A stretch of DNA of 64,000 nucleotides from Combretum micranthum (GCA_024138025.1 JAMXBD010000113.1:806001-870000); one strand, 5' to 3'; counted from the stretch's first letter, positions 1 to 14,054 are shown. Notes: generated by a model from the letters alone, not told the origin. Numbers and translations: made by a program.

Positions 1-1492
1 AGACCTATTTACCACTAAGGTAAGATAATAATCATACTTAAAGGACATTCTTCGCTGTTTAGCATATCCCTTTGGAAGAATCATAGCTGCAATAGGATTA
101 AGGATGTGCTGATCTTCTAAAGTCTCAATGGAACTCGATGATGATAGAATAAATGCTAACTCTTGATAATTGGCTTCACCTCCATACCATCCTCTATCCC
201 ATTCATAAACTTCTGCTAATGAATTACATGAATCCCTTCTTTTAACACGACATTAAGATTTACTATATATGTAGTAATCATCCATAGTAGCATAAATATG
301 AAAATCGTTCAAAATAGAGGAAACATACGTAATAATAGTAGGTGGGATCATCAAGATCAAGCCACTTGCTACTCTAGAACAATAAACATGAGACATGATA
401 CAATCTATAAGCAATCAATCAAAATGGCTAATATCACAAATCAACTCAACAATCAATATTCTACATATCATGACTTTCTCCACAACAGAATCATCTATAT
501 ATAAGACACTCATATGATATAGGCATACATTTATAACACTCTAATGAATATCAATAAGCATCTCATTGGTTTTCAAAAAGCCATTCTTTGTCGCAATACC
601 TACCTATGCTCCGTAATCCCACAAATGGATAGATATAAAATATGTAAAGTGGAGAAAGATGAGTAGGATAATACATAGAGAATTCAACAACTCTAGAAAA
701 TGTCATCGAAATCAATTTGGTAACCAAGCACAATCACCTCACTAATCTTTAGCTCAACAAATAATTCATCATCCTTATTTATACCCACTCGACTGTAGTA
801 GTCATATGATGCTTCAAGACTTTCTTGCACAGACAATTCATTCAGTGGTCCTCTTGAATCATGTATCTCCTCAATACGACGTAGAACTCTATTAGATAGA
901 GAATATCGATCCACAACATTACCAAACCAACAACCAACTAATCAGCTATGCTAGGTATAACAAATGTATTGGCAATAGGAGGTTTCGGTAATAACACCTC
1001 ATGTGCCAAGTTGACATAAGGCAAAAGTGGCAATGGATTAATCCCCAATGGTGCTTCTAGAAACATCATAATAGGAGTGAATTCAGTAGTTTGTTGCCTA
1101 TACACAACGTTCCACACCACTACCACACTAGATCACAACACTCCTCCAATATACATAATGATTTATAATACTCCAGTAAACGTCAATAAACATCTTAATC
1201 TCCATCACAGGTAAAAGATGATTACGGTACTTAGGAATGCTCTTCAATCCCAACAGCAAATCAAAATGACTTAAATGGAAATAAGGGACAAGAACATGAT
1301 AAACCCTTGAAGGATCTGCAATTTCTTGCGTAAATGGTAGAGCACTAAGTTAAGTGCCTGAAAGTTCAATTGTGACTCATCTGATTCTTCTCTTAACATT
1401 AAAGAATGTGTTTTAGCTTTTGCACCGCATACCATACCATTTTCATCATTCGTCTTTTGATACAATCATCATCTTTGCATTCTTAAAGGATT

Positions 1493-2162
1493 TCATCTTT
1501 TTTTTTTTCCTGCAACCACATCGATTTTCTCTACTTGGCTCTCTCGAGCATCCCTTGCTATTGATTCTTTCAGTTGTTTTAATTCCTCCATCATATCAAA
1601 AAAAGCATTAAACATCTCCACCTTCAATGTAGCTTGGATAGCTTCTTCCAAGTTTAGGAATCTTTGAGAACCCAATCTCTTAGCAATGTCATAATTAAGA
1701 CCTATCACAAATTGTGCAATGATATTTGCTTGAAACTCATTCACTTCACAGCATCTCACACAGACCCTATATTCTCTTGCATATTCTTCAACATTCGTTT
1801 GTCCTTGCTTTAATGCCAACAAATATCCATATTGCTCATCTAGTTAGGAAGATGGAACAAAATCTTTTCTGATTAATCTTTTCATATGATCCCATGTGAT
1901 GCCCTCTTGATAGCCACTTGATGTTTGATGTAGCATAACACTTTGCCACTATAATCTTGTAAAACCTATAAACCTTTGAGCAATTGCGTGCCCCAGTTTA
2001 TAGCTAGGGTGTGCAAATTTCTCAACAGCTCTAGTAACTTAAAACTTCCAATCCAAATACTTTCCTAGAGGCACGAAACCATCTAATCCCGGTATATTCA
2101 TCTCTATCTCCTTTAGAATTGCTGCACTAAGATTGTTCTCATAATAATATTGACTAGCCATA
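1493..2162 (-). pseudogene. Retrotransposon gag (Retrotrans_gag-like) remnant
   Basis: Broken gag polyprotein gene read on the minus strand. A start codon at 2162 opens a frame beginning MASQYYYENN. After frame breaks and stops it continues as the intact 109-residue stretch 1493-1822. That stretch has the typical plant gypsy gag pattern: LALKQG, then VEEYAREYR, then a FVIGLNYDIA box and a leucine-rich helix ending in a lysine-rich tail. Gag would form the virus-like particle of the element. No zinc knuckle is visible, so the 3' part is lost or scrambled. The PBS about 360 bases upstream on the same strand supports the assignment. Not a host gene. Confidence 0.65.
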
Positions 2163-2520
2163 TTTACTTATGAGCAGATACCAATTGTATTCTTCAAAGG
2201 AATTTTGTCAAACACTTGGTGTGTGTAATGTTACTCTTACTTCTAATGCAGATCCAAGTATCACAATACCCTAATATACCTACAATGCTCCAATAAATAA
2301 GCTACCAACACAAGGTAATCACAATCCATACTTAATGGAATCACTACAAATTACAAACTTGGTTCAGACATTTTATCGAGCACCTTATATGCACACTTCC
2401 AGACACATATAAACACACCATAAACAAGCCTAAACACTAGATCCTATAACTCTCAATCTTCTACTTCAAGCACTAGATCTAGGGTTTGCTACATAACACA
2501 TGCCCTCGTCGTAAACTGGA

Positions 2521-2532
2521 GCTCCAATACCA
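2521..2532 (-). promoter_or_regulatory. Primer-binding site (initiator-Met tRNA type)
   Basis: On the minus strand this reads TGGTATTGGAGC, two mismatches from the common plant PBS TGGTATCAGAGC. It lies a few bases inside an LTR end (TG at 2537 on the plus strand) and upstream of the gag remnant, as expected for reverse-transcription priming. Confidence 0.5.
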
Positions 2533-2536
2533 GATA

Positions 2537-2955
2537 TGATGCGTGCCAAACTCTGTTTATGGTGAATTAGATCTTAAATATTGATTTGTAATGAAAATAA
2601 TGGGTATGAACGATGTTATTAATAGATATCACGCACCATAAATAATCTAAGCTACACTCTCTCTCACTTGATATGATGCATAAGAAAGATTGAATGATTG
2701 TTCGCCATAACCGCAAGGAATTATAAGAACTCAAGGGTTTGCTCTCAAAATTGAAAGGCAAATATAATGAAGGTGTTTAATAAAAAGTCTTCGTTAGGGT
2801 TTATAGCAAAAGAGTGGGTGATAGGGCTAATTTACCATACATATTAGGGTTAATTTATGGTTGGATATTGCCTTCATTCATGCTTAATATAAGATAATGG
2901 GTACTTGATTAGAAATATATTCATTTCAGGTCTAAAAAGAAGAAACATCAACATT
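2537..2955 (-). mobile_element. Probable 5' LTR of the minus-strand gypsy remnant
   Basis: The sequence next to the PBS starts with TG on the plus strand, as the inner end of a minus-strand LTR should. A minus-strand TATA-like sequence (CTATAAACCC) lies at about 2797-2807. The outer end is a guess near 2955, where a CA precedes unrelated sequence. I found no target-site duplication or second LTR. Confidence 0.35.
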
Positions 2956-5229
2956 TTGTTCGAATTGAGTAAGGATTGAAGTGAAAAATGCCAAACAGGT
3001 AAGATCACGCCTGTTGGTTGGATATTGCCAATGATTGTTTTGAATATTTATTAGAGAGGCAATAACAAGTGTGACAAAGAAGAGAAGAAGAGAAAATTAC
3101 CAATAAAAGAGATAATGGCCTCCAACATGATCGTAACCTTAGGGTTGATCTTCTCAGAGTTTACAAGATCACATGATATGACCGTTATTTGTTGAAGATA
3201 AGAGGGCCACAATGGAGATAACGGCATATGATACGGCTATTGCTAAGGTGGTGATTTTCACTAGCTTATGCTAAGAGCTTGATACAGACGTTATTCAAGG
3301 GGAATAAACAAAGCTTAGTAAAGATAACAACCTTCATTATAGTGTATCTAATAGGGGAACCATTTTGCAGAGGTTAATCCAAGTCAATTACAGACATTAT
3401 GGGTTGTTAATTTGTGATCTAAGGAGATCATGGCCTTCATTACGACCTTAATCTATCTTGGATAACTACTTTCGAAAGGATAACAGGTTGTGTAAGTGTC
3501 GTGATGAAGGTTATTGCCTGAATAATTTCACTTCATTTTAGATTTAAGTGCCTTATTGGAAAAGATTGAAAGCCAAATGACATCTATCTTTGCCAAACGG
3601 ATGCACCCAATGAAAGATACATATAAATACTTAGGCAAAACATTACAAAGAATGGAATCATTAGGAGTTAGATATCACTTTTGGTGAAAAATCCATCTGT
3701 CATCTTGTACTTGTGTAGAAGTTCCCACTGTGTAATAGAGTTTTATTGTATTGGTGTATTGAAGCATTATTGTATCATGATCTTGAAGTGAACCACTTTA
3801 TTAAGGGTTGTTTTCATGTTCTTTTCCCTTAAGTTTTACTTTCATCTTGTTATATTGTTCCGCTGCATCATGTATAAGTAGTTGTTAAAGGCTTGTGTAG
3901 CCTTATTTATCTTGTACATACATAGATTAATTGTCTATTGTTGTTGATTTCACTAATCTCTATAGTATGGTAAAGCATTCTGATTCTAGGTTGCGCATCT
4001 TAGGGTTAGATCAGATTTCCATAAGATGCAATTGAGAGATCTACCTATGGAATAGATTTAGGCTATAGAGAGGGATTGCTCGTGACACCTAGAGATAGGG
4101 TTGTGAAATTTTTTGCATGGAATCAGAAATTGCGTTGGATTACATTTTTAATGCAATCTTAGCTGGCTGTTAACTAGGAAGAGATTTAGTTTGATAAAGC
4201 TGGGATTAGGGTTCAATAGACTCGAGAGAGAGATTGATCCAATTGGTCGAATCCCACAGTTAGGAAAGATATAAAAAATACTAGTATTGTTGTACATATT
4301 AATTCACTGGTGAAGCAAGTCTGATGTGTTGTTGATCGTTAGAATAACTTTAATTTGTTAATTATTCTAATGAACATATCTATAGTTAGAAATTATTTTA
4401 GTTAATTGAATTTCATTTAAATTAGTCATCTTAATTATTCGATTGCTAGATAATAGGAAATTTAATTGGTAATAGTGTTTGTAACTGTTCTCTATAGAGA
4501 TGGCCCTATACTCATCCATACTAATAAATGATAGGTACACTTGCCTATCAAACCGAGTAAGGGAGAGAAAATAAGTTTATAAATTTAATGACCCGATAGC
4601 TTTAATTAAAGGCGAAGGGTGGGTATTTATATAAACTCTCATTAATGGCAAACTTATAAATAATATAACTTAATAAAACAATTTGTGCAACATAGGATAA
4701 GGATCATGCTCGTGGTCAAGGGCGTGATCGCAGCTAATATTCATTCCAATGCTGATAATAGGCATGACCCAAGGCATGATTGGTATTATGGGCAAGATCA
4801 CAGACGTATCATAGGCTGTGTTCTCCCCTGAGTTGAAATCTAAGTGTAGATAGCAGGTGGGGTCACGGGTGTTATTTAGATGTCGTTCCTTATCATGGGC
4901 ATGATGCCAATTGTGTTCTCATCTATTTCCTCCTTGTTAATTATGGTCTGCACCATGACCATGATTAGTTTATTCTCTTCATTTCCTCATGTTTTCAACA
5001 AATAAATTCATGACAACTTGTGTGATGCATCTTGAAGCCAAATAAGAATTCATACTCATCTTCATGAGTCCAAATCCTCATCTTGCTTAATCTTATAGTG
5101 TGATCTAAATAATCAACCAAGTAATTTTCTTTCTTATTGGTGGATTTGGTAAGGGTTCCTTGAGTTAGTCCTTAACTTCCTTTTATGCAAACTTTGGTAA
5201 TAGATGTTGAGATTTGATTCCTACCATTC
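2956..5229. other. Unclassified repeat-like sequence, no gene seen
   Basis: No credible coding region. At about 3600-3900 there is a plus-strand LTR-like stretch: a TATA-like ACATATAAATAC at 3618-3629, then a T-rich leader. At about 4690-4990 the words CATGATC, GTGATC and CATGACC recur at irregular spacing, like the motif cassettes inside other large LTRs of this window. I could not define ends for any element here. Confidence 0.4.
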
Positions 5230-7741
5230 AATGTAGTTAAAGGGAATCCATTTAGGGATGACTCGTTATCAATGAGAATGCGGACCACAATCAAACCATT
5301 GTAATTTACCACAATAAATAGGGGCTTTGTATGCTAAGTGCCCTCTTCCCCTAAACTTTCAAGTGAAAATGAATTCTTGTCCATAGTAAACATTGAATTG
5401 ACCACGTATCCCAAAGTTTTGGTAGCAATACATTCAGGGAACTTAATTTACTGGAGTATTTTGAATAGTGCTTCCCAATGAGCCTCGGAAGTCAAAAGGA
5501 GACCTATTAAAGAAATTTAGGTTGCACTTTAGCCAATTGATCAACAACCTTGTTCTAACTTACCTTCATGATGTTTGCAAGCATAGTTTTTTCATTAGAT
5601 TCCTGTTCCTTCTTCTTATCCTTCCTCTATTGGAAGAAATTCTCAGCTGGGGTCTTTTCCTTCTCCTAATCTTGCATCTTTTTTTGAGCCTATCTACCAT
5701 GGCATTACAAGTTTGATTAATAGCTCGATAATAAAAAAATGAGCATCTTTGTAGTCAAATGGTGTGATAAGTACATGGAAGACATTATTTTTTGACTTCA
5801 CTACCATCAGCGTTTCTTTTGGTTCTTTTAGATCATATCCGATCATGCCTATGAAATGGTCACGTATCTCTTGTGGGGTCATATCCTCCTCTTCGAATTT
5901 TGGACTCCTTCCAGTTGTTAGCATGTTGATGTAGACCCTAGGTTCAACCCATAAATCAACTAGGTATTGATATCCTCTTGAAGATTCTAGGACACCAACT
6001 GTAAGATCTCTCGCTTGATGCCTATCACGTAACTCCCTTTTAATAGTGGGCTTTGGGGTTTTGGGATAAGCATTTATTGGATGTCTTCTTTATTGATTTG
6101 CCTTGTTCGAAGCAAATTATGTATGGCGAGCCTCGTCTTCCTTCTATCCTTAAACTCATATTGGCCAAATCCTTTTTGGTAAAGAATCAAAGCTACATAT
6201 TAAACTAGGATAGGCAATTCATCTAGATTTATCGATTTTGTAATTATATTGATTGTAGGCCCATGGTCGGGAGGTAATTTGTGTAAAAATTAGGGGCTGG
6301 AGCCTCTACGAAGTCCAGTTGGACTAGCTTTGCTTCGATGAGATCTTGAATGTTATTCTTGAAGGTCTGACGATTATCAATGGAATCACTTGCCCTAGAT
6401 GGTAGTCACGTTTCAAGTCCGAGTTATAATTCTTTTGCCTTTAGTGTTCTCTTGGAATCTTGAAATTGATTAGATTATTGGTCCTAAGTCATGCAAACAC
6501 CTAACTTAAAGGCATAGGGATCCTATTAGATTGCCTTTTGTTGAACTTATTAACCGGTTAATATTGCTACTACTGCTGATACTGATAGGTGTTTGATTGG
6601 TGTTAGAAGCTAGTTGAATAGTGAACCTCTGGGTGAGTTTAGAATACCCGATGAATTGACTGCACTGATAGTGGCCTCTTTTCCTTTGTTGTTAAATTTT
6701 GGAGTTAACTGTTTTTGTCCACATGTAAATTGCCTATGGTAAGGGCATTTTCACTCCTATACTCTACCATCACTATTTAAAAAAAAGCTTGCTAAAGTGT
6801 TCCCAATAAGATGAGAAAAGAATGGTGTCTACAATGTGTTGATGAAAGTAAGGATTGACTCCTTCTCTAGAATGGGAGTGGCGACCATAGTTGCTAATGC
6901 CCTCCATTGCTAAGCATATTCCTTAAAGGTTTCATCCTTCTTCTTCTTTGGGTTGCCTAAGTCTCACATGAATAGGGCAACATCTATGTTGAATTTGTAT
7001 TGATTGTAAAATGCCCTCGCCAATTTATCTTAGGTGTCTATTTGTTGAGGTCCAATTGAGTGTACCATGTTAGGGTTGGGTCAATAAGGCCATCTTGAAA
7101 GGTTTGGACCATCAACCACTCATATTGGGTATATTAGCTCATCTTTCTCACGTACAGCCTAGTGTTTAGTTTATGGTAACTTGTACCATTGTACTTTTCG
7201 AAATCCAGAACCTTAAACTTCTCAAAAAAGGCCCTAACTTCAACCATTGGTAGGCCTACAATCTTAGCTTAATCAAACCCATCTTCCTTCTTAAATGCCT
7301 TCATTTTTTTAGTAAATTGGTGAACAAGCCTCTTCTCCATTTCCTTATTTTGTGCCCTCAGCTCTTTCTTGAGCTCAATAGAATGTTTACTTATAGTTGT
7401 TTAAGGTACATGGTGCACTTCCTCCTCTACAATGAGCCGACCGTCAGGCCTCCTTTCTAGTTCTTAAATATCCTTTAGCTGGTGGTTGGGGGCTTTTAAT
7501 GGCATAATGCTTTAGGTGAGCATCTGCATCTATTAACCACTTTAAGCAATGTTTGATTAAGAGATGGGATCCTTTGTTCAATAGTTGACTCAAGATTGCT
7601 AGTGTTCTTAGTGTTGTTGTTGCCAGCCATCTTAGATCTCAACTTAGTAACAATTGGACTTTTGATTAGGTCTTGTAGTTTAGGCACTATCTTTTCAAAC
7701 CTAAGATCAGACAAACTCAAAAAGTCCATTAAACAATTCAT
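5230..7741 (-). pseudogene. Tat/Ogre-like Ty3/gypsy gag-protease remnant
   Basis: Minus-strand polyprotein remnant with many stops and frame changes. Read from about 7630 (MAGNNNTKN) leftwards, it shows a charged coiled-coil-like segment. A gag domain follows with the series FEKFKVLDFEKYNGTS, MVQTFQDGL, LARAFYNQYKF and ETFKEYA-QWRALA (about 7250-6830), characteristic of the Ty3/gypsy gag family. At about 5370-5240 there is a retropepsin-like segment: KPLFIVVNYNGLIVVRILID, then NESSLN. The usual D-[ST/N]-G active-site triad has become DNE, so it would be inactive. I see no reverse transcriptase or integrase; the element is truncated after protease. Element identity is fairly sure, the lineage less so. 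Confidence 0.6.
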
Positions 7742-7744
7742 AAA

Positions 7745-7811
7745 TTCTTCTTCTTCTTCTTCTTCTTTTAAATACGATTAGAAATATAATATATATATAT
7801 ATATATATATA
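7745..7811. repeat. Microsatellites (TTC)n and (AT)n
   Basis: About eight TTC/TCT units at 7745-7768, then, after about 20 bases, an (AT)n run at 7789-7811. Both lie between the gag remnant and the upstream accessory ORF remnant. Confidence 0.9.
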
Positions 7812-7999
7812 AAGAGAAGATATGTATATGGTAAATAAAATGCAAGCAGACAAGTGCAAATTGGGGTAATGACAAAGCATTGTGGCAAAAACTTTGGGCT
7901 TTTGTTAAAGTTAAATTTATTCAAAGAGTTTGATTACATCAATAGGATTATAAAAGTAAAACTGAAAATCTAATATCAATCTCCTAACCTTGTTAGGGC

Positions 8000-9420
8000 A
8001 GATGAGTTGCATTTAATTTCTCAATTTCCTCTTTGTTCTCCTTAGTTCTACTTCCAAGGCTTAGGCCTTTCAATAGCACCTTCCATCCTTTCTTGCATTT
8101 GTCATTCCCTCTTTTTCATGCTTTGGAACTGAATCTCTACATAGGCTTGTGTCAATTCCATGTAAGCTCCCATGTCTAGACTTGGATTTGCTGGCGTTGA
8201 GTTTACTACATCTAGTGCTTCAAACTAAAACTCCATCGCTTCCTCAATTGAATGATGTATTCCTTGGTGGCTTGATATTTTTTTTATCTCCGAATTGGAG
8301 GATTCTACCGCATAAATCCTTTTGACTTCTCTGTTCCTCCATTTGGCTTATATCGCTTTAAGTTTCACGTCTTTCATCTCTAAGTACATGTTTGGATCCT
8401 AGTAATCCAGGGTAACTTCTTCCAGTGGAGGTTTGATGGTTATATCCTATAGTGGGCCTAATTGCCTTATCACACAAGCTAGGCAGTATCCTGTGCACCC
8501 TATTATGTCAATCAGGAGGACACCTGCATAGTCTACACACCCTAATTGCAGCCTAGCACTAGAACCACTTGGCTACCTAGAGTATCTCACTAGCAAGTAA
8601 ATCCAGTAGGACATGTACCTACTAGCATGTTGTTTTAGAGTCATGGATAAGAACTTAGCTAGTGAAACATTCATTGGAGGTCGTAATTGTTGGTGTTAGA
8701 AGCCTAGTTCAAGCAATCCCATAATGGTAGTGCAGTTGGCGAACCATAGGTTCGGAGGGCCACGTTAGCTTTAAGGATCGATTGTATTTTGTAAGCAAGG
8801 TCGAAACATATTACTTACCCTCCAAGAATTGGGCCGCTAACTCCATGACCCGGTAATGATTGTGAAAGATCATTCGGAAAAAGGATGGTGCCAAATGCCG
8901 TTACCAATAATGAGTTGATGCAGTTGTCCCATTCTTCTTATAATTACTTGGAGTTCCTAACTAATTCATCAAATCTGATAGCTTGATTGAAGTAGTGTTG
9001 CATTCTAAAAATGCCTCGAACACTCCAGATCTCTTAACCCTTAAAAAAGTTACTCAATAGGTTAATAGCTCTTTTGTTGAGCTTGGGGTAGTAGATCCCT
9101 TCAAATGTCAAGGGCGCTAGAAGGAGTTTGGTGTACTCCTCAATTGTAGGGCTTAGGGTATGCTCGCCTAATTAGAAAGTTGCTTCTTAAGACCTCTAAA
9201 GATTTACTAAAGCCTTATATAAATGGGTGTTAACCTTAACCTTTGTTAGTGAGACAATTAGACCCAATGGGTTATTGATAAATTCCTATGGGTCAGGTTT
9301 AAATGTCTCCAACCATTACTTCAACATAGGTTCAGGGTTAGGTGTCTTATGGGCATGAATTTCATGGATGAGTCTAGACTAACTAACGAATGGATAACTG
9401 CTCGTTGTTTCCTAAATCTA
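8000..9420 (-). pseudogene. Accessory ORF remnant upstream of gag (DUF7745-like)
   Basis: Minus-strand degenerate coding sequence 5' of the Tat/Ogre-like gag. Pieces of readable protein include NNPLGLIVSLTKVKVNTHL, EEYTKLLLAPLTFEGIYYPK and, near 8480, VIRQLGPL followed by a charged region. The order (a 'xEEY..LL' segment, a leucine-rich middle, an 'RQLG' motif, a charged tail) resembles the plant mobile-domain-like protein found in front of gag in some Ogre/Tat elements. Stops and frame changes are frequent, so no protein is expected. I base this on motif memory only; a profile search of the conceptual translation would settle it. Confidence 0.35.
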
Positions 9421-12392
9421 CAAATTACAAACACATTAAAATATAATAAAATCTTTTTCTCATTTTTAGTTTTTATAATGGAATATTTGCAAGGAAATTT
9501 CTAACTCTCAGAATAATTTCAACTTTTTCCTTAATCATCATCTTTTCTTTTAATGATGTGCCACAACATTTGATCATCACCCCCATTCAATGAATCAAGA
9601 TTTGGTAGGTTTTAAAGGTCCCTAACTAATGGACCACGAGCCATATTAATAGAGTGGGGAGCTAATTCATACCTCAAGCGATGGGTTACCATATCACTTG
9701 AGGCTTACTGGGGGCCCCTACCTTAGGGTCCCAAGGTAGCTTAGTTTTGACCACATTTAACACAGATTTCAAAATTCTCTCCAAACACGCCCCTTCACCC
9801 CTACCAACACACACAAAGATATCATGTGCCCTTTTGGGATATTTATAGGAATGTTCTTTTGTCTGTATCACTTAAGGAAACTGGTTAGTACAACTATTTA
9901 CAAACTAAGTATTATACAATTAGTTTACAAAAAATGAGCATTAAAAGGATAATCTTTAGCTTAAGAATTTTTAAATGGCTAGCCTTCTTATAAACTAGTA
10001 TGTCCTCAATGGAGTCATCAAACTATCGAGCCTAGAATTTAATTTGTGGTTTGATTTCTTTTAATTCTAATGTGTATCAAACCTTAACCCATTTGATACA
10101 AACTCTTGACCAAGAATTGAAAGAAATGTTAAATTTAATAAAATTGAAAGGAGTCACCACCCAAATATATTCGTGAAAAATTGTAAGTTAGGATCAATAG
10201 GTAAGTTGATCCTAACTTGGCTATGGGTCTATGATAAAAACTCATTTTTAAAATCAGTTTTCAAAATATAAAAAATTCTTAAGTTTATGGGATATCTTAT
10301 TAAAACTGTGTGGTTATCACTTTAAAATCCTTTAGTTACAGTTTATCTTTTTAATGCTCCAAAATTTATCAATGTTATAAAGTGTGATATTTACAATTTA
10401 ATCATCACAATTTACAAATCAAGACAACTTATTACAATATTTATAGTGAATCAATTCAATATATACAAAGACAAGGGAAGAGAAAAACTTTTTTATTTTT
10501 TATGTCATCCCAAAGGTATCTACGTACTTGCTAATCAGGATAAGATAATATATAGTTCATTTTTAAAAAACTTAATGGGTTGGTATATTAAAATTTTGAA
10601 CTCTTTGACTCTAAGTTTATTAAATTTTACAATTTAGGCAAAAGAGAGTTTCAGGTGTTATTAATCCTGTAAACCTATCAAATTTGCTTTAATTTTAGAA
10701 AATTATTTTTTCTAGGCGACAAAACATTTTTTATTAATAGCTATTTCTATAGATCCTATGAACTTATTTTATCTAATTAACAGTCATTTCACTATTAATT
10801 TCTTATTTATCTTATATGCTTTTTTTATTGTTTATTTAATTTAAAACATTGTTCCAACATACTCACATAACACATATCCCCAATTTCTTTTTTTTTTTCA
10901 CTTTTTTATTCGTTCTGTTTTCTTTTCCAAGCTCTATTATTTTTTATTCACTTTTATTATTTTTCTTAATCATTTCTTAGTATTTTTTTTCTTTCTTTTA
11001 TCTTCAAAATAAAAAAAAAACAAAGCCAAGCTAGATAGTTGAAGCACATGGATCGAATCACTAGGGCAGAGTTGGTTTGCCTAAGCAGAGTTGGGTTAAA
11101 TCTTGGCTAAAAGGAAGTAGGCAGCTGGCAGACAGTGTTGAGGGAGCTTTGGTGGTGCTGGGCGATGGTGTTGGTGTCCATAAGGGGTTTTAGAGGGTGC
11201 TAAACACTCTGGTGTAGCCTGTTCATCTAAAGAACCTCGGGGTTAGTGTTTTCAATCTACTAGACGGCATTGGTAGCGACTAAGTTTTTTGGAGGCAAAT
11301 CTGGCTTCTTTGAACTCGCTCGATCCTATCAATCAAAAGTTCACAAAGTCTTGAATCTTCTTTAATCCCTAATTTCTTCAAGAACACCTACAAAGTAGTA
11401 GAATTTCAAAAAGAAGCAAAAAAAATTTTGAAACCCTAAAAATGTTAGCAAACTCTTGATTTGAACTTTTAGAGTGATTTTCAATGTGAAAGGTCATGAT
11501 AAAATGTTTGTTCAAGTTCTTATTTATAGGATTATAGCTCGAACAAACATGGTAGCCAATAACCTCAATAAAAAAATCACAAAATTAGCATTTCTTTGTT
11601 GATCGGATTAATGGTGATTTTGTGATTTAAGCACATTTAGCCCTAAGATGCTTCCTAGAAACTTCAATTCGTTCAATTTCTATCAAAATCACCATTAAAG
11701 AGAAATGGGCTTCTTCCCATTTAAACTTTCCCTAATTTTTTAGTTGAATTTTAACTCATATAACTATAAATTAAGACAAAAAATTAGTCTCGATTCATAG
11801 TACCCCATGTGTACTTTACAATTCATCTATTAATTTGGTGAAATAGTGAAGTAAATAGGGTCAAAATTGGCATGAAAGTGACTACATGGAAGGTTCGAAA
11901 GTCTAGGTGCTTGAGATGAAGATGACGATGACATCATCATGTGGAAGAGACATAGAAGGCAAATTTGCCTTTGTCCAAGCTTAAACTCATGACCTCTCAT
12001 ATGCAATGTGTATGTCTGACTAATAGGCCATTGGCATGTTTCTTATTTCAGATTGCAAACAAATTATATTTAAAGCTTAATGCTTAGGCCTAATTAAATG
12101 GGCTAGCTCATTGTAGGCCATTTAATTGGATCCATGGGTCATTTAATTGGTTCAAAAACTTCTTTATAATTAAAGTTGATATTATATTAAGCTCATATTA
12201 TTTTTATTTAACACTATGAACTTACCATATGTACATATATTATATATTATTTATTTACATATTGTTATATTTATATTTTATTATTTTTAGTTATTATTTT
12301 TTTAAATGTAATTTATATGCTTAATATAATATTTATTTTCAGTAGAAATTAAAGCCTTAATGGGTAAAAATGGGGATCTTTACGTGTAGACA
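9421..12392 (-). mobile_element. Probable LTR and leader of the Tat/Ogre-like element
   Basis: No gene seen. The right edge at 12392 reads TGTCTACACG on the minus strand, a typical start of Tat-type LTRs. A minus-strand TATA-like CTATAAATAAG lies at about 11519-11530, followed leftwards by a leader-like GC-richer segment (11040-11300). The stretch 9420-10450 would be leader between LTR and the first ORF. I could not place the inner LTR end, the PBS or a second LTR. Confidence 0.4.
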
Positions 12393-14054
12393 CTGGTAAA
12401 GGATGTTCATGGAAAGTAGCACGTAAATCCGACAAAACTAGATTGATTACGAGCACATTTATGCTATTTTATTATTTGCATTTTTTTGATTTACAAAAAA
12501 AGTTGATAATTCTATCTCTGTTATTGATTTTGTTGAATCACTTAGATCCTGGTGCGATTTCTAGAAACCACTATGTAGTTTGAAATTGTTTTTACTCTCT
12601 AGAAATCCTAACAATTGTGGCTTGTAGAAGGATAATGATATTATGGCTATTAAGACATATAAAAATTAAATTTTGCTTCTCATGAAGAAAAGATTGAGTT
12701 GATTGGCACCTTTGTTGAACTTGTGTATTCAACATGAATTTTGATGAGAAATTAGTTGCACAACTAATTACTCAATTGTGTTAAGTTTCACTTAATTAGT
12801 CAAACAATTTGAAAGAATAAAATACTTGAAAATATACATGTGTTTTGTGTTTTTTTATTATGTTCTATTGTTATGGGTTTTTCTAGTATGTTTTAGACCT
12901 TGATTCATTTGGAATATCTTAAAGGTCAAAACACAAAAGTTGTAGAGCTCTCTTTAAGCTTTCCGTAGCATCTTAAATCACCTCAATCGGAGTTTGGATG
13001 AGGAAGTTACGAACAAAATAAGAAAGCACGATGGTGCTACCAGTCCATACTAGAAAGAAAAACGATCAGAAGTGATGGAGGGGGTGACTATAGGCTCGAC
13101 TTGGACTAGCTTACCGGTATGATAAAAAACTAGCTGTTAGGAGCTATTAATTTAACCATTGGAAGAAGATTTGAGGTGTAACTGCTTAGCTTTTGAGAAG
13201 CTATAAATAGAAGATGTTAAAGAGTTTTTTTGTTGGTCAATAGAGCTTACTTCTTATAATCAAAATCTTATAAACACTCTCATAGAATTATTTGTGATTT
13301 GTATTATCGAGAAAGAGAGAGATAAGTATAATGCCATTTTGTTTGTTATTGCAATCAATTTGTAAATGCATTATACATAGTTAGTTAAGTATTTTATAAG
13401 GTTGTCAAAACTGGCCTAGATCGGCTAGTTCGAACCAGTTTAATTAGAACAGACGTTGAAATCGGGCCGTTTTTGGCATGAACTGGTCAGACCTAGTTGA
13501 CCTAGACTAGTCGAGTTTACTGAGTCTAAATGCCCACTTATTAAAAAAAAAAACAAAAAGCAAAAGCCAACTTGTACATCTGGTGTAACCATGTTGTAAA
13601 CCCGTAGATTTTACAATAGTTTTGTGTACGTTTAAATCAGGTTTCAAAAATTTAACTATATGAGCTAGATTTCAGCTGATAGATTAGATCAAACTGTTAG
13701 AGCCTTAAAATATGAAATAAAATTTAAAAATGAGATAAACTCAAATTATGGTTCATAAAAATAATATAAAACCTAAAAAGATATGATAGCTCAAAAATTC
13801 GATCGTTTTGTACCTTTATGTGATCAGTTTCCATCTCCAACTACGGATGCGTAAAATGAGATAAAATATTCTGAAAACTAATATATACTATAAAAATATT
13901 AAAATATCCATAAACTATTAGGTAAAAAATTTTCAACTCATAAAAATAATAGTTAAAGCTTGTAGACGTGTATTTTATCTTTATCGGTAACTTATTTGAT
14001 CTTTTACCATTACTGTTTATTGTCATTTTCTTCTAAATTTGCAGCAAACATGGT

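Larger units (their letters stand above)
1..2536 (-). mobile_element. Decayed Ty3/gypsy retrotransposon, gag end
   Basis: Minus-strand retrotransposon remnant. It runs from a primer-binding-site-like sequence at 2521-2532 through a recognisable gag region (1493-2162) into 1-1492, where I see only short fragmented frames (for example 693-914 and 1271-1465, minus). Those fragments may be the decayed protease/pol part, but I could not match them to any domain. The order PBS, gag, then decayed downstream coding fits an LTR element read right to left. Its left end lies outside the window or has been lost. Confidence 0.55.

Noticed and set aside
1420..1611. Plus-strand hydrophobic frame
   Set aside because: It overlaps and is antisense to the gag remnant; the hydrophobicity comes from a T-rich tract opposite the gag lysine-rich tail.
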